46,860 nucleotides of DNA from Deltaproteobacteria bacterium (GCA_020852715.1 JADZAE010000030.1:1-46860); one strand, 5' to 3'. Shown: positions 16,970 through 25,230, counted from the stretch's first letter. The notes: generated by a model not told the origin, from the sequence alone. Numbers and translations: made by a program.

Positions 16970-17357
16970 ATCGATTATAGAGCCAGGTTTCAGGTTGGCG
17001 TAACCGTTCACGACTTTTAGTGAGTTTCTATATAAAAGCCCCCAGAGGGGGCAAGTTTTGCGAAGCAAAACTATGGGGGGATGAAGATAAGCCTTCACAA
17101 AATCTGTCATTTCCGATGAGGAAACGGCAATAAATTTAAAAATATTCATACTTGTAATACCCCTGAAATTTTAATGAAAATTATCCCGTGAAGGGTTTCC
17201 AGGTCGGCTCTCAGAGAACATGTTTATTCAATCATGTCAAGGACATAAAGCGGCTTAAGGTTAGCCCCCTAACTATTTTGCAAAAAATATCCTGAAGCAC
17301 ACGATAATTAAATAGATAGTGGGCAAAAGGTAGGAACTCTTTCAGGGGAAATATTTC
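16970..17357. other. Intergenic region with shared motif and hairpins
   Basis: CGTAACCGTTCACGACTT at 16999-17016 recurs exactly at 43754-43771, and its core appears inverted at 44147-44159. To its right, CCCCC-AGA-GGGGG (17039-17051) and AGTTTTGC-GAA-GCAAAACT (17054-17072) form two adjacent hairpins. The rest holds no gene I can support. AGGGGAA just before 17358 is the ribosome binding site of the next gene. Confidence 0.6.
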
Positions 17358-18113
17358 ATGAGCATTAACGGTCTTGGTTATCAGCCATCTTATAAAGGGC
17401 CGATAATCGCTGATAAAGCTGTCGCGCAGGCAATTAGTAATCTTTCAGCGGGCAAAACGCCTTTTACCGGCATCGGATTATTTGCCAGCGTAGGCGAACG
17501 TGTTGTTGACAACTTACTCCCTGCTCGCACATCCCCGCTATCTAATCTACTATTAAACAATCTTTCCCGAGATAGCTTCCTTAACCAAATTCTTACACAA
17601 GGCAAACAGTTCCTCGAAGGACTTTCCTCTTATAACAATCATCGAATATCTTCCTATTACACTAAACCGTTTCCTCTCGCCGACTTATACTCCGCAAATC
17701 TCCAAGAGCAGCTGGCTGCGTGGATTAAACATTATGATGCCCAGATACAAAACAGAGAAGATATTAATAATGGCCTTAATTTTGCTTTATCTGCAAGCGG
17801 AGGCTCAGAAAGTGTTCCCCTATTTTCTGATTTACAATTAGGCGGAGAAACCAAAAGCAATATTAACAACTGTGACAATAGCTCGGCTAATCATGTTCCC
17901 CTCTATCAAGCAAACCAAAATCCCCAACTTAACCGCGACGCCATTTACCAGCAAAGCCCAACACAAAATAAATATTATCCTGAATCCACAAAACAATCCG
18001 GATTAGAAAAAAGAAAGAAAAATAAAGAAAACGAAAGCCCCAAGAATGGGGTTTTGCATAAACTATTAAGTTTTCTGGCCCGTTTGACAGCAGCAGGAAG
18101 ATCGTCCAATTAG
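17358..18113 (+). CDS. Protein of unknown function
   Basis: 251 residues with no recognised family. No signal peptide or clear membrane helix is present. The first 130 residues are mixed helical (FASVGERVVDNLLP, LAAWIKHYDAQIQ); residues 165-225 are rich in N, Q, S and P and probably disordered; a lysine cluster, EKRKKNKE, precedes a short hydrophobic C-terminal helix. AGGGGAA precedes the ATG. It ends at a strong bidirectional terminator. A hairpin with a T run (GCCCC...GGGGTTTT) lies inside the last 30 codons and could terminate some transcripts early. The disordered tail suggests a scaffold or an exported substrate, but this is only inference. Confidence 0.65.
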   Translation: MSINGLGYQPSYKGPIIADKAVAQAISNLSAGKTPFTGIGLFASVGERVVDNLLPARTSPLSNLLLNNLSRDSFLNQILTQGKQFLEGLSSYNNHRISSYYTKPFPLADLYSANLQEQLAAWIKHYDAQIQNREDINNGLNFALSASGGSESVPLFSDLQLGGETKSNINNCDNSSANHVPLYQANQNPQLNRDAIYQQSPTQNKYYPESTKQSGLEKRKKNKENESPKNGVLHKLLSFLARLTAAGRSSN

Positions 18114-18125
18114 AAATGAACCAGC

Positions 18126-18187
18126 AAAAATAAGATGCGGCACCGCCTTCTTAACAATATGAGGCTTTGCCGTTATCTTATTTTTTT
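18126..18187. terminator. Bidirectional rho-independent terminator
   Basis: AAAAATAAGAT plus GGCA on the left pair with TGCC plus ATCTTATTTTT on the right around a loop of about 25 bases, giving T runs on both strands. It lies between the convergent genes at 17358-18113 and 18178-18423 and overlaps the stop codon of the latter. Confidence 0.75.
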
Positions 18188-18423
18188 GCTTGCTCACTTC
18201 GTGCAAGCAAGGCCGAAGTCGGCGAAGGATTGATACTATATCGTTGACCATCGGCATTAACCCGGCAGAACTTCCCCTCGCTAAGAAAATCCTGATACAT
18301 TTCTACGACTGGCTTATCAGGAACAAAGGTAGGAACTTTAATTTTAATTGGGTTATCTGCGCGCGCCGATGTAGTCAAAAAGCACGCGACAAAAAGCGCT
18401 AACATATTTACTTTAATTTTCAT
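18178..18423 (-). CDS. Small secreted protein, paralogue of 19129-19521
   Basis: 81 residues. A signal peptide (KIKVNMLALFVACFLTTSARA) should be cleaved before DNPIKIKVPTFVP. This DNPIKIK(V/I)PTFVP motif and the following P-V-x4-Y-x2-FL-x3-xFCRV pattern recur in the protein at 19129-19521, so the two are paralogues. The mature domain is only about 60 residues with one cysteine. The ATG at 18423 has AGGG upstream. Another start nine bases earlier is a GTG. I know no family for it; export to the periplasm is inferred from the signal peptide. Confidence 0.7.
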   Translation of the reverse strand: MKIKVNMLALFVACFLTTSARADNPIKIKVPTFVPDKPVVEMYQDFLSEGKFCRVNADGQRYSINPSPTSALLARSEQAKK

Positions 18424-18631
18424 TGCACTCACCCTTTCTAACCAAACAGAACAGACAATAAATAGGCTTTGTTAAATCTATTTCCGAAGACTACCCAAAC
18501 CGCTCTTTAATCAGTAAAAAAGGCAACAGTGCTTCAAAAACGTGTAATCCTCTATTTTTTATAGATTTTCATTAAAAACATGAGAACAAAGTAGCTATTC
18601 TAATGGAAGTTTCTTTTGGGGAAAGTAAAAA

Positions 18632-18685
18632 TGGTGGTGATGAGTGGAATCGAACTGCTGACTTCGGAATTATGAGTACCGCGCT
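18632..18685 (-). pseudogene. Partial tRNA-Met copy (tRNA remnant)
   Basis: 54 bases match the 3' two-thirds of the tRNA-Met at 20669-20745 with three differences, including the encoded CCA, T arm and anticodon arm with CAT. The match continues about 14 bases past the CCA into flanking DNA. The D arm and the 5' acceptor strand are replaced by unrelated sequence, so no functional tRNA can fold. Direct repeats of the 3' part of a tRNA gene are typical of tRNA-integrated elements, but they also arise by plain duplication. Confidence 0.8.
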
Positions 18686-18967
18686 TCGGCAAAGGTATAT
18701 ATAAGCACCACTGCGCCCCAGAGAAAACTACTCGATATGCACATCACGAAGATCATAACAAAACTAATTTAAGTGATCATCGTCAAAAAGAAAAAACTCA
18801 ACTACAAAACAACGAAGATGGATAGGTAAGGTTTTGGACTTTCTCTATCGGCTTAACTCAAGGACAATAAACCCAACGATATGAAACTTTGATGTCATAA
18901 AAGTGTTAGGCTTAGCTCGATAGCGCTTTTTGATAAAAACCATTCATGCTTAATTATCACAACAGTT

Positions 18968-19132
18968 ATGACAAACTTACAAGATAGCTTTATCGTAGTG
19001 CTGTTCCCATTTGCTTTTTTTGTTGGGCTTAGTTTATTTACGGCAAAACTTAGCTACACCAAGATTTTGTTCGCCCATCAAGCTAATGAAATTTTCACTT
19101 CGTTCAAAAATGATCAGCGAGGGGTTTATTAG
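18968..19132 (+). CDS. Possible 54-residue membrane protein
   Basis: An open frame from ATG 18968 to TAG 19130-19132 encodes 54 residues with one hydrophobic segment (VVLFPFAFFVGLSLFTAKL) and a charged C terminus. No good ribosome binding site is present, and its end overlaps the end of the opposite gene by four bases. It may be chance. Confidence 0.3.
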   Translation: MTNLQDSFIVVLFPFAFFVGLSLFTAKLSYTKILFAHQANEIFTSFKNDQRGVY

Positions 19133-19521
19133 TCATTGAGGCTAGGTCTTCCTAAATTATAGCGGCTGCTATTATCTATAGAAGCAAAACCCGAATCGCT
19201 AATGCTTCTTCTGCGGCCGTTATCATTGTTATCAATTGTTGCATATCCAGATGATGACTGCCTTACTACGGCCATCTTACGACCAAAAATTCGCGCCTTG
19301 CCATTAGCAGGAATCCCCCCAGAATGACTTGCTAGGCGTTTCATCCCGCCGCCACTGACTCGACAAAAGCGGTTTTCTTTTAAAAACTCCTTATACAAAA
19401 TAATCACAGGGCGTTCCGGCACAAAGGTTGGGATTTTTATTTTTATGGGATTATCCGCTTGAGCCACAGACCCCACAAAAACAACATTAAACAATATTAA
19501 GGCTAACATTCTCTTGCACAT
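19129..19521 (-). CDS. Secreted protein with DNPIKIK motif, paralogue of 18178-18423
   Basis: 130 residues from the ATG at 19521, which has GGAG six bases upstream; earlier ATGs in frame lack this. The signal peptide (LALILFNVVFVGSVAQA) ends just before DNPIKIKIPTFVP. About 35 residues align closely with the smaller paralogue at 18178-18423, including FCRV. The C-terminal extension, absent from the paralogue, is basic and serine-rich and repeats SGYATIDN / SGFASIDN. There is a single conserved cysteine in the shared part. Family unknown. It lies downstream of the nucleoside phosphorylase gene on the same strand, but about 350 bases apart, so an operon is unlikely. Confidence 0.7.
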   Translation of the reverse strand: MCKRMLALILFNVVFVGSVAQADNPIKIKIPTFVPERPVIILYKEFLKENRFCRVSGGGMKRLASHSGGIPANGKARIFGRKMAVVRQSSSGYATIDNNDNGRRRSISDSGFASIDNSSRYNLGRPSLND

Positions 19522-19557
19522 ACCCCACTCCATAAATTCTAACTTTTCGGAAAGCAT

Positions 19558-19871
19558 AAATCGAACTTACTAAGGTATGAATAATAGGCCTAAAAATGTG
19601 ACTCTCTACATTTCTCGAATTAAATGTTTTCGCCGGAGCTTTAGATAGCTAAAAATACTAAACTAAATTGTAAATAAAAATCCCTGCATCCGCTTGTTGG
19701 CTCTGTGCATGGCCTCAGTTAAGTGCGTGACTGCCTCACCCGGCATTGGCGCCCGCAGTGACATATTGACCAGGCAACGATGCCTCCTAGCGGCGATGGT
19801 AAGCTCCAACCAGAGTACACAACATTGTGGGCGCTGCCAAAAAAATCTTCTTATTCGGCGCCTTAAAAGTG
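19558..19871. other. Intergenic stretch with a GC-richer patch
   Basis: The patch at about 19690-19860 is richer in GC than its AT-rich surroundings. I could not find a continuous protein-like frame through it on either strand. It could be a remnant of an inserted gene. The remainder is AT-rich and may hold the promoter of the secreted protein gene. Confidence 0.3.
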
Positions 19872-20615
19872 TCAGCTAGCGACGTGACAAAACTGGACAG
19901 CTGCATCAATAAGTCGGTTTTGCGTGGCAACAACATCACGCTTACTAAATCGTGGCTTCCATTTCTTCCCAAGCACATCGCTGACAACAATAGCGGAGGC
20001 AATTCTAACTTTACGATATTGGGCTAAGGCAAATAACGCCGCGGCCTCCATTTCTACTGCAACTATGCCTTCTTTTGCATATTTTTTGATTTCTGCTTTC
20101 GTCTCTCGATACGGGGCATCGATAGTCCAAGATGGGCCTTTTTCAAAGTCTATTCCTTTCTCTGTAAGCATTGCCCCTAGCTTTGATGTGAATTGTTTAT
20201 CAGGGTAGGCAAACTTACTATCCTTTATATAGTGATAGCTTGTCCCCTCATCACGAAGCGCCTTATCTAGTAGAAAAACCCCATCATGCTGCAACCCGCC
20301 GGCCGTACCGATATTTAGGAATTCTCTGCCACCTAAGGCAATTAGCTCCTCTACTACAGCAACCGCGTGCGGCGCTCCAATACCGGTCATTTTTATAAAT
20401 CCAACATTTTTATAAACCAATATTTCGACTAGAAACTTATGCTTGATCAATTTAGGTTTATATTTTTTTATAAAATATTGCCGCGCACCTGGCTGATAAG
20501 TAATTAAATACTTACTGGGGAAGCCTCCTCCTTTACAGCCGACAAATTTTATATAATCCTGAGGCTGGAAAAGCGCTTCTTTTAAGTATTTATTTTTAAA
20601 ATTAGGGCAAGTCAT
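19872..20615 (-). CDS. Nucleoside phosphorylase (PNP/UDP family)
   Basis: Phosphorolytic cleavage of a nucleoside, most like uridine phosphorylases. Features are a glycine-rich phosphate site around TGIGAPHAVAVVEEL and FLNIGTAGGLQ, and the family signature VAVEMEAAALFALAQ near residue 190. Length 247 is normal. I choose the ATG at 20615 over the TTG just before it; AGAGG lies upstream. It starts 54 bases after the tRNA-Met, on the same strand. It lies between the intact tRNA and its partial copy, so it may be part of an inserted or duplicated segment. Confidence 0.82.
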   Translation of the reverse strand: MTCPNFKNKYLKEALFQPQDYIKFVGCKGGGFPSKYLITYQPGARQYFIKKYKPKLIKHKFLVEILVYKNVGFIKMTGIGAPHAVAVVEELIALGGREFLNIGTAGGLQHDGVFLLDKALRDEGTSYHYIKDSKFAYPDKQFTSKLGAMLTEKGIDFEKGPSWTIDAPYRETKAEIKKYAKEGIVAVEMEAAALFALAQYRKVRIASAIVVSDVLGKKWKPRFSKRDVVATQNRLIDAAVQFCHVAS

Positions 20616-20668
20616 CAAAGCCTCTGCAAAAGAATTATGGAGTCTTAATTTGCCGGGAAAAGTAAAAA

Positions 20669-20745
20669 TGGTGGCGATGAGTGGAATCGAACCGCTGACT
20701 TCGGAATTATGAGTTCCGCGCTCTAACCATCTGAGCTACATCGCC
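20669..20745 (-). tRNA. tRNA-Met (anticodon CAT), elongator type
   Basis: Read on the minus strand, the acceptor stem GGCGATG pairs with CATCGCC; the D arm has TAGCTCAG and GGTTAGAGC; the anticodon stem CGGAA pairs with TTCCG around loop CTCATAA; the T arm holds GGTTCGATTCC. CCA is encoded. The paired first base and overall sequence fit elongator tRNA-Met rather than initiator. A tRNA-Ile with modified CAT cannot be fully excluded. Confidence 0.94.
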
Positions 20746-20990
20746 ACATGATGCCTAATTAGGCCAACAAGGGCGTGGATATAACCAGAAATAAGATAAA
20801 ATTTCAACTGTTTATCTAAATACCGCCGCAAGACGCTGTTTAAAGCAAATAAGGGCCATTTACTTGGTAAATTAAACTTCTCCAGCTCGTCCCTGGAAGC
20901 GCCAACCAATATTTACAACAAAGCTCCTTTCCCTTTTAAGGCTAAAGAAAGCTTGATTTATGTCCATATTCGCACTTGTCCTTAATTGGC

Positions 20991-21012
20991 TATTTGGCTA
21001 TATGGCCAAATA
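20991..21012. promoter_or_regulatory. Palindromic operator before arsR
   Basis: TATTTGGC and GCCAAATA are perfect inverted 8-base arms around a 6-base centre, 23 bases upstream of the arsR ATG. Dyads of this form near the arsR promoter are bound by ArsR dimers, which leave when As(III) binds. Its position supports autoregulation of the whole operon and argues against the longer arsR reading frame that starts upstream of it at 20976. Confidence 0.65.
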
Positions 21013-21035
21013 CTCTACTCATAGCAAGTATTAAT

Positions 21036-21377
21036 ATGAAAGACTTATTTTATCTCACCCGAGCACAGATTATTAAGGCCATGGCTCATCCAAGTAGGCT
21101 AAAAATGGTCACCGCACTTGCTGATAAAGAGCTTTGCGTCCGTGAGCTAAAAGCTATAGTCAAAGCCGATATGTCTACCGTATCAAAACATCTGGCGATT
21201 ATGAAAAATGCCGGCATTGTCCAAGACAGGAAAAAGGGGCTGCAAGTTTATTATCGCCTTACCTGTCCTTGCACAGCAACTTTTCTCGCTTGCATTGAAA
21301 GTTTCGTAAAAAATCAGCGCAGTAGATTCTCAAAAACATCTTCGCTTTCACGCAAACTAAAACCGGCGAAGGACTAA
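21036..21377 (+). CDS. arsR: ArsR-family metalloregulator
   Basis: Winged-helix repressor of the arsenic operon. 113 residues from the ATG at 21036, with the helix-turn-helix around ELKAIVKADMSTVSKHLAIM and the wing at GLQVYYRL. The classic ELCVC(D/E)LC sensor is only partly present (ELCVREL, C34). A second cysteine set, C77, C79 and C86 in TCPCTATFLAC, lies in the C-terminal helix and could form a different three-thiol As(III) site. An upstream TTG start at 20976 would run through the operator palindrome and is rejected. No strong ribosome binding site is seen. It is followed two bases later by the permease gene. Confidence 0.88.
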   Translation: MKDLFYLTRAQIIKAMAHPSRLKMVTALADKELCVRELKAIVKADMSTVSKHLAIMKNAGIVQDRKKGLQVYYRLTCPCTATFLACIESFVKNQRSRFSKTSSLSRKLKPAKD

Positions 21378-21379
21378 TT

Positions 21380-22402
21380 ATGAGGCCACAAATAAAAACA
21401 CTTTTCGTTATTGCCTTAGCTTTGATTAGTTGGACTGTTCTCTATATAAATTTAGAAACAGCCGTTAAATACTTCTGTTATAACATAATAACTCTGCCGA
21501 CTAACTCTTCCCTTTCTTCGGTTATTGAGTTTTTTATCTTTGAAGTCCCTAAAGTATTACTGCTGCTAGTTATTATTGTTTTCTTTGTCGGCATCATCCG
21601 CACTTTTTTCACGCCCGAACGCACAAGAAAATTACTTAGCGGTAAAGGTAAGATTTTTGGAAATATCCTCGCAGCACTGCTAGGGATAGTAACCCCCTTC
21701 TGCTCCTGCTCCGCCATTCCGTTGTTTTTGGGTTTTATCGAAAGCGGCGTGCCGCTGGGCGTAACATTTTCATTCTTGATTTCAGCGCCAATGATTAATG
21801 AAGTCGCCGTTGTCCTTTTGTTTGGTATGTTTGGCATAAAAATCGCGGCGATTTACGTAGCTGCCGGCTTAGTCATCGCCATTATGTCAGGCTGGGCAAT
21901 AGGAATACTGAAATTAGAACAACATGTTGAGCCTTGGGTTTATGAGATACACGGCAATCAAAGCAATACCGAAGACGCTTCCCTCTGCTTAAGCCAGTGC
22001 ATAAATGCCGGCGTTTATGCGGTAAAAGATATAGTTGGAAAAGTTTGGCCTTATGTTGTTTTGGGCATAGCAGTCGGTGCCGGCATTCACGGCTATGTAC
22101 CCACAGGCACTATGGCCGCAATTATGGGAAAAGATGTTTGGTGGTCAGTGCCTGTTGCTGTAGCTATGGGCGTGCCTATGTATTCTAATGCCGCAGGGAT
22201 TATCCCCATTATGCAAGCGCTTTTAGAAAAAGGTGCAGCCCTGGGTACAGCCCTAGCCTTTATGATGGCAGTAATCGTCTTATCGCTCCCGGAAATAATC
22301 ATACTGCGCAAAGTCTTAAAATCAAAGTTTATCGTTATTTTTATCGGTATAGTTGCTAGCGGAATTACGCTGGTCGGTTATCTATTCAATTGGCTAATCT
22401 AA
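21380..22402 (+). CDS. arsP: ArsP-like permease
   Basis: Membrane permease of the DUF318/ArsP family, whose studied members export trivalent organoarsenicals such as methylarsenite. About eight hydrophobic segments occur in 340 residues. The conserved TPFCSCSAIPLF at about 112-123 contains the cysteine pair characteristic of the family, and MGVPMYSNAAGIIP is a second conserved loop. GAAGGA lies before the ATG. It sits between arsR and the thioredoxin-like gene in an operon with acr3. That context favours an arsenic role over the generic permease label. Substrate, inorganic or methylated arsenic, is inferred. Confidence 0.85.
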   Translation: MRPQIKTLFVIALALISWTVLYINLETAVKYFCYNIITLPTNSSLSSVIEFFIFEVPKVLLLLVIIVFFVGIIRTFFTPERTRKLLSGKGKIFGNILAALLGIVTPFCSCSAIPLFLGFIESGVPLGVTFSFLISAPMINEVAVVLLFGMFGIKIAAIYVAAGLVIAIMSGWAIGILKLEQHVEPWVYEIHGNQSNTEDASLCLSQCINAGVYAVKDIVGKVWPYVVLGIAVGAGIHGYVPTGTMAAIMGKDVWWSVPVAVAMGVPMYSNAAGIIPIMQALLEKGAALGTALAFMMAVIVLSLPEIIILRKVLKSKFIVIFIGIVASGITLVGYLFNWLI

Positions 22403-22413
22403 CAAGGAGAAAC

Positions 22414-22638
22414 ATGAAAATGCAAATTCTAGGAACAGGCCGTGCCAAAAGTAAAGCACTTACAGAAAATGTAAAAACGGCAGTAGCCGAGATGCAAATA
22501 GCTGCCAACATTGAAAAGGTAGAAGATATCAAAGATATCATGTCCTTTGGCGCAATGAGCACACCGGCTTTAGTTGTCGATGGCAAAGTTAAATGCTCAG
22601 GGAAATTATTAACACCGGCAGAAATAAAAATCTTTTAG
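22414..22638 (+). CDS. Thioredoxin-like small protein lacking its CXXC motif
   Basis: A 74-residue protein of the small glutaredoxin/thioredoxin-like family often found beside ArsP permeases. The fold is clear: KMQILGTG, then helix [10 protein letters not shown], the cis-proline loop [13 protein letters not shown] and a C-terminal helix. Family members normally read GTGCxxC; here the site is GTGRAKS, so both cysteines (positions 10 and 13) are replaced. Each change is one base from a Cys codon (CGT and AGT for TGT). A different cysteine, C61, follows the cis-Pro strand. The ATG at 22414 has AAGGAG upstream; the in-frame TTG at 22390 overlaps arsP and is rejected. It may bind rather than reduce, or be inactivated. 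Confidence 0.85.
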   Translation: MKMQILGTGRAKSKALTENVKTAVAEMQIAANIEKVEDIKDIMSFGAMSTPALVVDGKVKCSGKLLTPAEIKIF

Positions 22639-22654
22639 CTTAAAAAGGAACTCT

Positions 22655-23722
22655 ATGAGCCTTATCAGTAAACTAAGTTTTCTTGATCGCTATTTAACTC
22701 TTTGGATTTTTCTCGCCATGCTCGGCGGTGTGCTGTTGGGATATTTTCTGCCCGGATCAGCTGATTTTATTCACCGCTTTGAAGTCGGCACAACTAATAT
22801 CCCCATTGCTATCGGCTTAATATTGATGATGTACCCGCCGCTGGCTAAAGCACGCTATGAAGAATTAGGTAACGTATTTCGTAACAGCAAAGTATTAATG
22901 CTTTCGCTCGTGCAAAACTGGATTATCGGGCCAGTATTGATGTTCGTCTTAGCTGTGTTATTTCTACGCAACCACCCTGAGTTCATGATTGGCCTCATTA
23001 TGATCGGTCTTGCTCGTTGCATAGCCATGGTCATAGTTTGGAATGATTTAGCCGAAGGCGATACTGAATACGCGGCGGGGTTAGTAGCCTTTAATAGTAT
23101 TTTTCAAGTTCTCTTCTATAGTATCTATGCTTGGTTTTTTATCAAAGTTTTGCCGGAGTATCTAGGCATCTCTTTAGGTGATATCGACTTATCAAAAGTT
23201 ACAATGTCGGCCATTGCGCAGAGCGTTTTTATCTATCTCGGCATTCCTTTTCTTGCCGGTATGTTTACGCGCTTTAGCTTGCTAAAAATTAAGGGGAAAG
23301 ATTGGTATGTTCAGAAATTTATTCCGCGCATTAGTCCTATGACTTTAGTCGCGTTACTTTTTACTATTGTCGTAATGTTTATTATTCAAGGCGATAAAAT
23401 AATCAGACAGCCTTGGAACGTGTTACTAATCGCCATGCCGCTGCTTATTTACTTTCTTGTGATGTTTTTTATTAGCTTCTGGATGAGCAAGAAAAGCGGA
23501 GCCGAATATCCTAAAACCGCTACCACCGCTTTTACAGCGGCTAGCAATAACTTTGAGTTGGCCATAGCAGTAGCAGTCGCGGTTTTTGGCATCAACCACG
23601 GTGCGGCTTTTGCTGCAGTTATCGGCCCGCTTGTAGAAGTGCCTGTATTAATAATGCTCGTAAATGTGGCTTTGGGTTTCAAAACTGCGTTTTGTAAAAC
23701 CTGTGATAGCTCATGCCGCTAA
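22655..23722 (+). CDS. acr3: Arsenite efflux transporter Acr3
   Basis: As(III) exporter of the ACR3/ArsB-bile acid transporter fold. Ten hydrophobic segments are expected in 355 residues. The conserved [13 protein letters not shown] segment has the cysteine required in ACR3 proteins, and [15 protein letters not shown] is the second conserved motif. AAAGGAA precedes the ATG. The C terminus, [10 protein letters not shown], adds three clustered cysteines that could bind metal. It overlaps the radical SAM gene by ten bases, which suggests translational coupling. No ArsC reductase gene is in the operon. Confidence 0.93.
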   Translation: MSLISKLSFLDRYLTLWIFLAMLGGVLLGYFLPGSADFIHRFEVGTTNIPIAIGLILMMYPPLAKARYEELGNVFRNSKVLMLSLVQNWIIGPVLMFVLAVLFLRNHPEFMIGLIMIGLARCIAMVIVWNDLAEGDTEYAAGLVAFNSIFQVLFYSIYAWFFIKVLPEYLGISLGDIDLSKVTMSAIAQSVFIYLGIPFLAGMFTRFSLLKIKGKDWYVQKFIPRISPMTLVALLFTIVVMFIIQGDKIIRQPWNVLLIAMPLLIYFLVMFFISFWMSKKSGAEYPKTATTAFTAASNNFELAIAVAVAVFGINHGAAFAAVIGPLVEVPVLIMLVNVALGFKTAFCKTCDSSCR

Positions 23723-24582
23723 TCGAGCCTATAATACGTCCGCCCGCTGAAGCCGATAGTTTACTGTTGCAGATAACTACCGGCTGCTCAGCAAACACCT
23801 GCACCTTTTGTCCGGCCTATATCGGTAAGCCCTTTAAGCTAATCGATAGCGAGGTGGTTTATAATGATATTCGTGCCGCCGCAAAGCGCTTTCCCGAAAC
23901 GCGTAAAATATTTTTACTCGATGGCGATGTGTTGGTTTTAAGTAATACCCGCCTTATGCCCATACTAGAACTAATCAATGAGAGCTTTCCGCATCTGTCT
24001 CGCATTGCCAGTTATGCTAACGGCCAAAACATCGAAGCTAAATCCGATGAGGACCTCGCTCAACTAGTAAGTTTAAAATTGAATCTTATTTACATCGGTC
24101 TGGAAAGCGGTTCTCAAGAGATTCTCACTAAGTGCAATAAGCGCGCGACTGTGGAACAAATGATTACCGCCGTAAATCGTGCCGCCGCCGTGGGAATCAA
24201 GTCCTCTGTAATGTTATTGCTGGGGTTAGGCGGCAAAGAGCATTCGGCGGAACATGTAGAGCAAAGCATCATTGCGCTAAATAAAATGCAACCGCGCTAC
24301 TTGTCCTTTCTTTCCTTAATGCTTGTCGAAGGCACGCCGCTATTTGATGACTTAGAAAGCGGCGTCTTTGAGGAACTAGGCAGCAATGAGCTTTTGCAAG
24401 AATCACATGACATCATTCAAGGTCTAGAGCTAAATAAAACCATTTTCCGCTCCAACCACGCATCTAATTACCTTAGCCTTGAAGGGCGCTTTCCAAAGGA
24501 CAAGGCCTTGCTTTTGGCCCAGCTTCGCGCCGGTCTTGAAGGCAAGCTGCATTTAAGACCGGAGTTCTTTCGGGGGCTATAA
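23713..24582 (+). CDS. Radical SAM protein of the arsenic operon
   Basis: A radical SAM enzyme of the Elp3/MiaB-like group. The iron-sulfur motif in [12 protein letters not shown] has spacing C-x4-C-x2-C, as in several families with the GCSxNxCTFC pattern. Later motifs fit the partial TIM barrel ([14 protein letters not shown] and [11 protein letters not shown]). Length 289. The ATG lies inside the 3' end of acr3, so it belongs to the operon. Radical SAM enzymes in ars operons are known to act on organoarsenicals or to make arsenosugar-type products; which reaction this one performs cannot be read from the sequence. It has no ArsL/ArsS-specific mark that I recognise. Confidence 0.85.
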   Translation: MPLIEPIIRPPAEADSLLLQITTGCSANTCTFCPAYIGKPFKLIDSEVVYNDIRAAAKRFPETRKIFLLDGDVLVLSNTRLMPILELINESFPHLSRIASYANGQNIEAKSDEDLAQLVSLKLNLIYIGLESGSQEILTKCNKRATVEQMITAVNRAAAVGIKSSVMLLLGLGGKEHSAEHVEQSIIALNKMQPRYLSFLSLMLVEGTPLFDDLESGVFEELGSNELLQESHDIIQGLELNKTIFRSNHASNYLSLEGRFPKDKALLLAQLRAGLEGKLHLRPEFFRGL

Positions 24583-24828
24583 ACTAGTTTCAGAGGTCAT
24601 AACTCCAGCCAAATCTAATGCGATGCAACCTGAGATATATGAACAAAACTTTATTTTCTTTCGCTCCAATAAGATTAAAAACAACAATTTACATCTAGTA
24701 TATTTCTGCTTGCTCGGGATGCTAACTCCCTTTATCATGGCTCGTCTTAAACCATTTAGGCCGAAGAGGTCATCTTGTCTGAGCAAGTAGAGAAATTTTG
24801 TATTAGAAACTTTTAATAAGGAACTACA
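24583..24828. other. Intergenic region after arsenic operon
   Basis: No gene or clear terminator is visible in 246 bases. A minus-strand frame of about 69 codons crosses it, but it has no ribosome binding site or recognisable domain. Confidence 0.4.
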
Positions 24829-25121
24829 TTGTATCAGTTAACATCATCCAATGGTGAAAATGTTTTTACTTTTGATCCTTATTTAAACACCGCTTCATGC
24901 AACGGCAAAGAGGAAGAAATCGTACAAGCTTTAGGAGAAAGCCCCGATAATGTGACATTTGACCTAAGCGGAGTTGAATATATTTCATCGTATTTTTTGC
25001 GAATCTGTACATTCATGGTAAAAAATTCAGGTCGGGTAACTTCAAAATTGCAAATACCTCTCCGGTGGTCAAAAAGATTTTTAAAATCGCAGGTTTTGAT
25101 CAAATCATGAAAGTCGATTAG
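24829..25121 (+). CDS. STAS-domain protein with broken or shifted frame
   Basis: STAS domains act in anti-anti-sigma switches and signalling. The start is TTG at 24829 with AAGGAA upstream. The first frame encodes a good STAS N-terminal half, including VTFDLSGVEYISSYFLRIC. After residue 66 this frame becomes unlike STAS and stops at 25110. The -1 frame from the A run at 25020-25025 gives SPVVKKIFKIAGFDQIMKVD with a stop at 25119-25121, which is exactly the expected STAS C-terminal half. The junction A-AAA-AAT (25020-25026) fits the X-XXY-YYZ slippery pattern. It is either a programmed -1 frameshift or a one-base loss in the A run. The neighbouring gene is decayed, which favours mutation. Confidence 0.7.
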
Positions 25122-25200
25122 AAGTATTTTAAGAAAAAACGCAAAGGGTCTCGTCTTTTAAAGATCTTTATTGTGTTTTTGAACCACAAAGCGGAGGGAT

Positions 25201-25230
25201 AACTTCTTAAGCGCTGGGAAGTTTTTTATT
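25201..25230 (+). terminator. Rho-independent terminator
   Basis: AACTTC (25201-25206) pairs with GAAGTT (25218-25223) around an 11-base loop, followed by TTTTATT. It ends the plus-strand STAS gene and overlaps the last codons of the opposite pseudogene. Confidence 0.55.

Noticed and set aside
19690..19860. Possible integron attC-like sequence (AACAAGCGGATGCAGG on the minus strand)
   Set aside because: The matching GTTRRRY core is not present in the proper place and no integrase is near.
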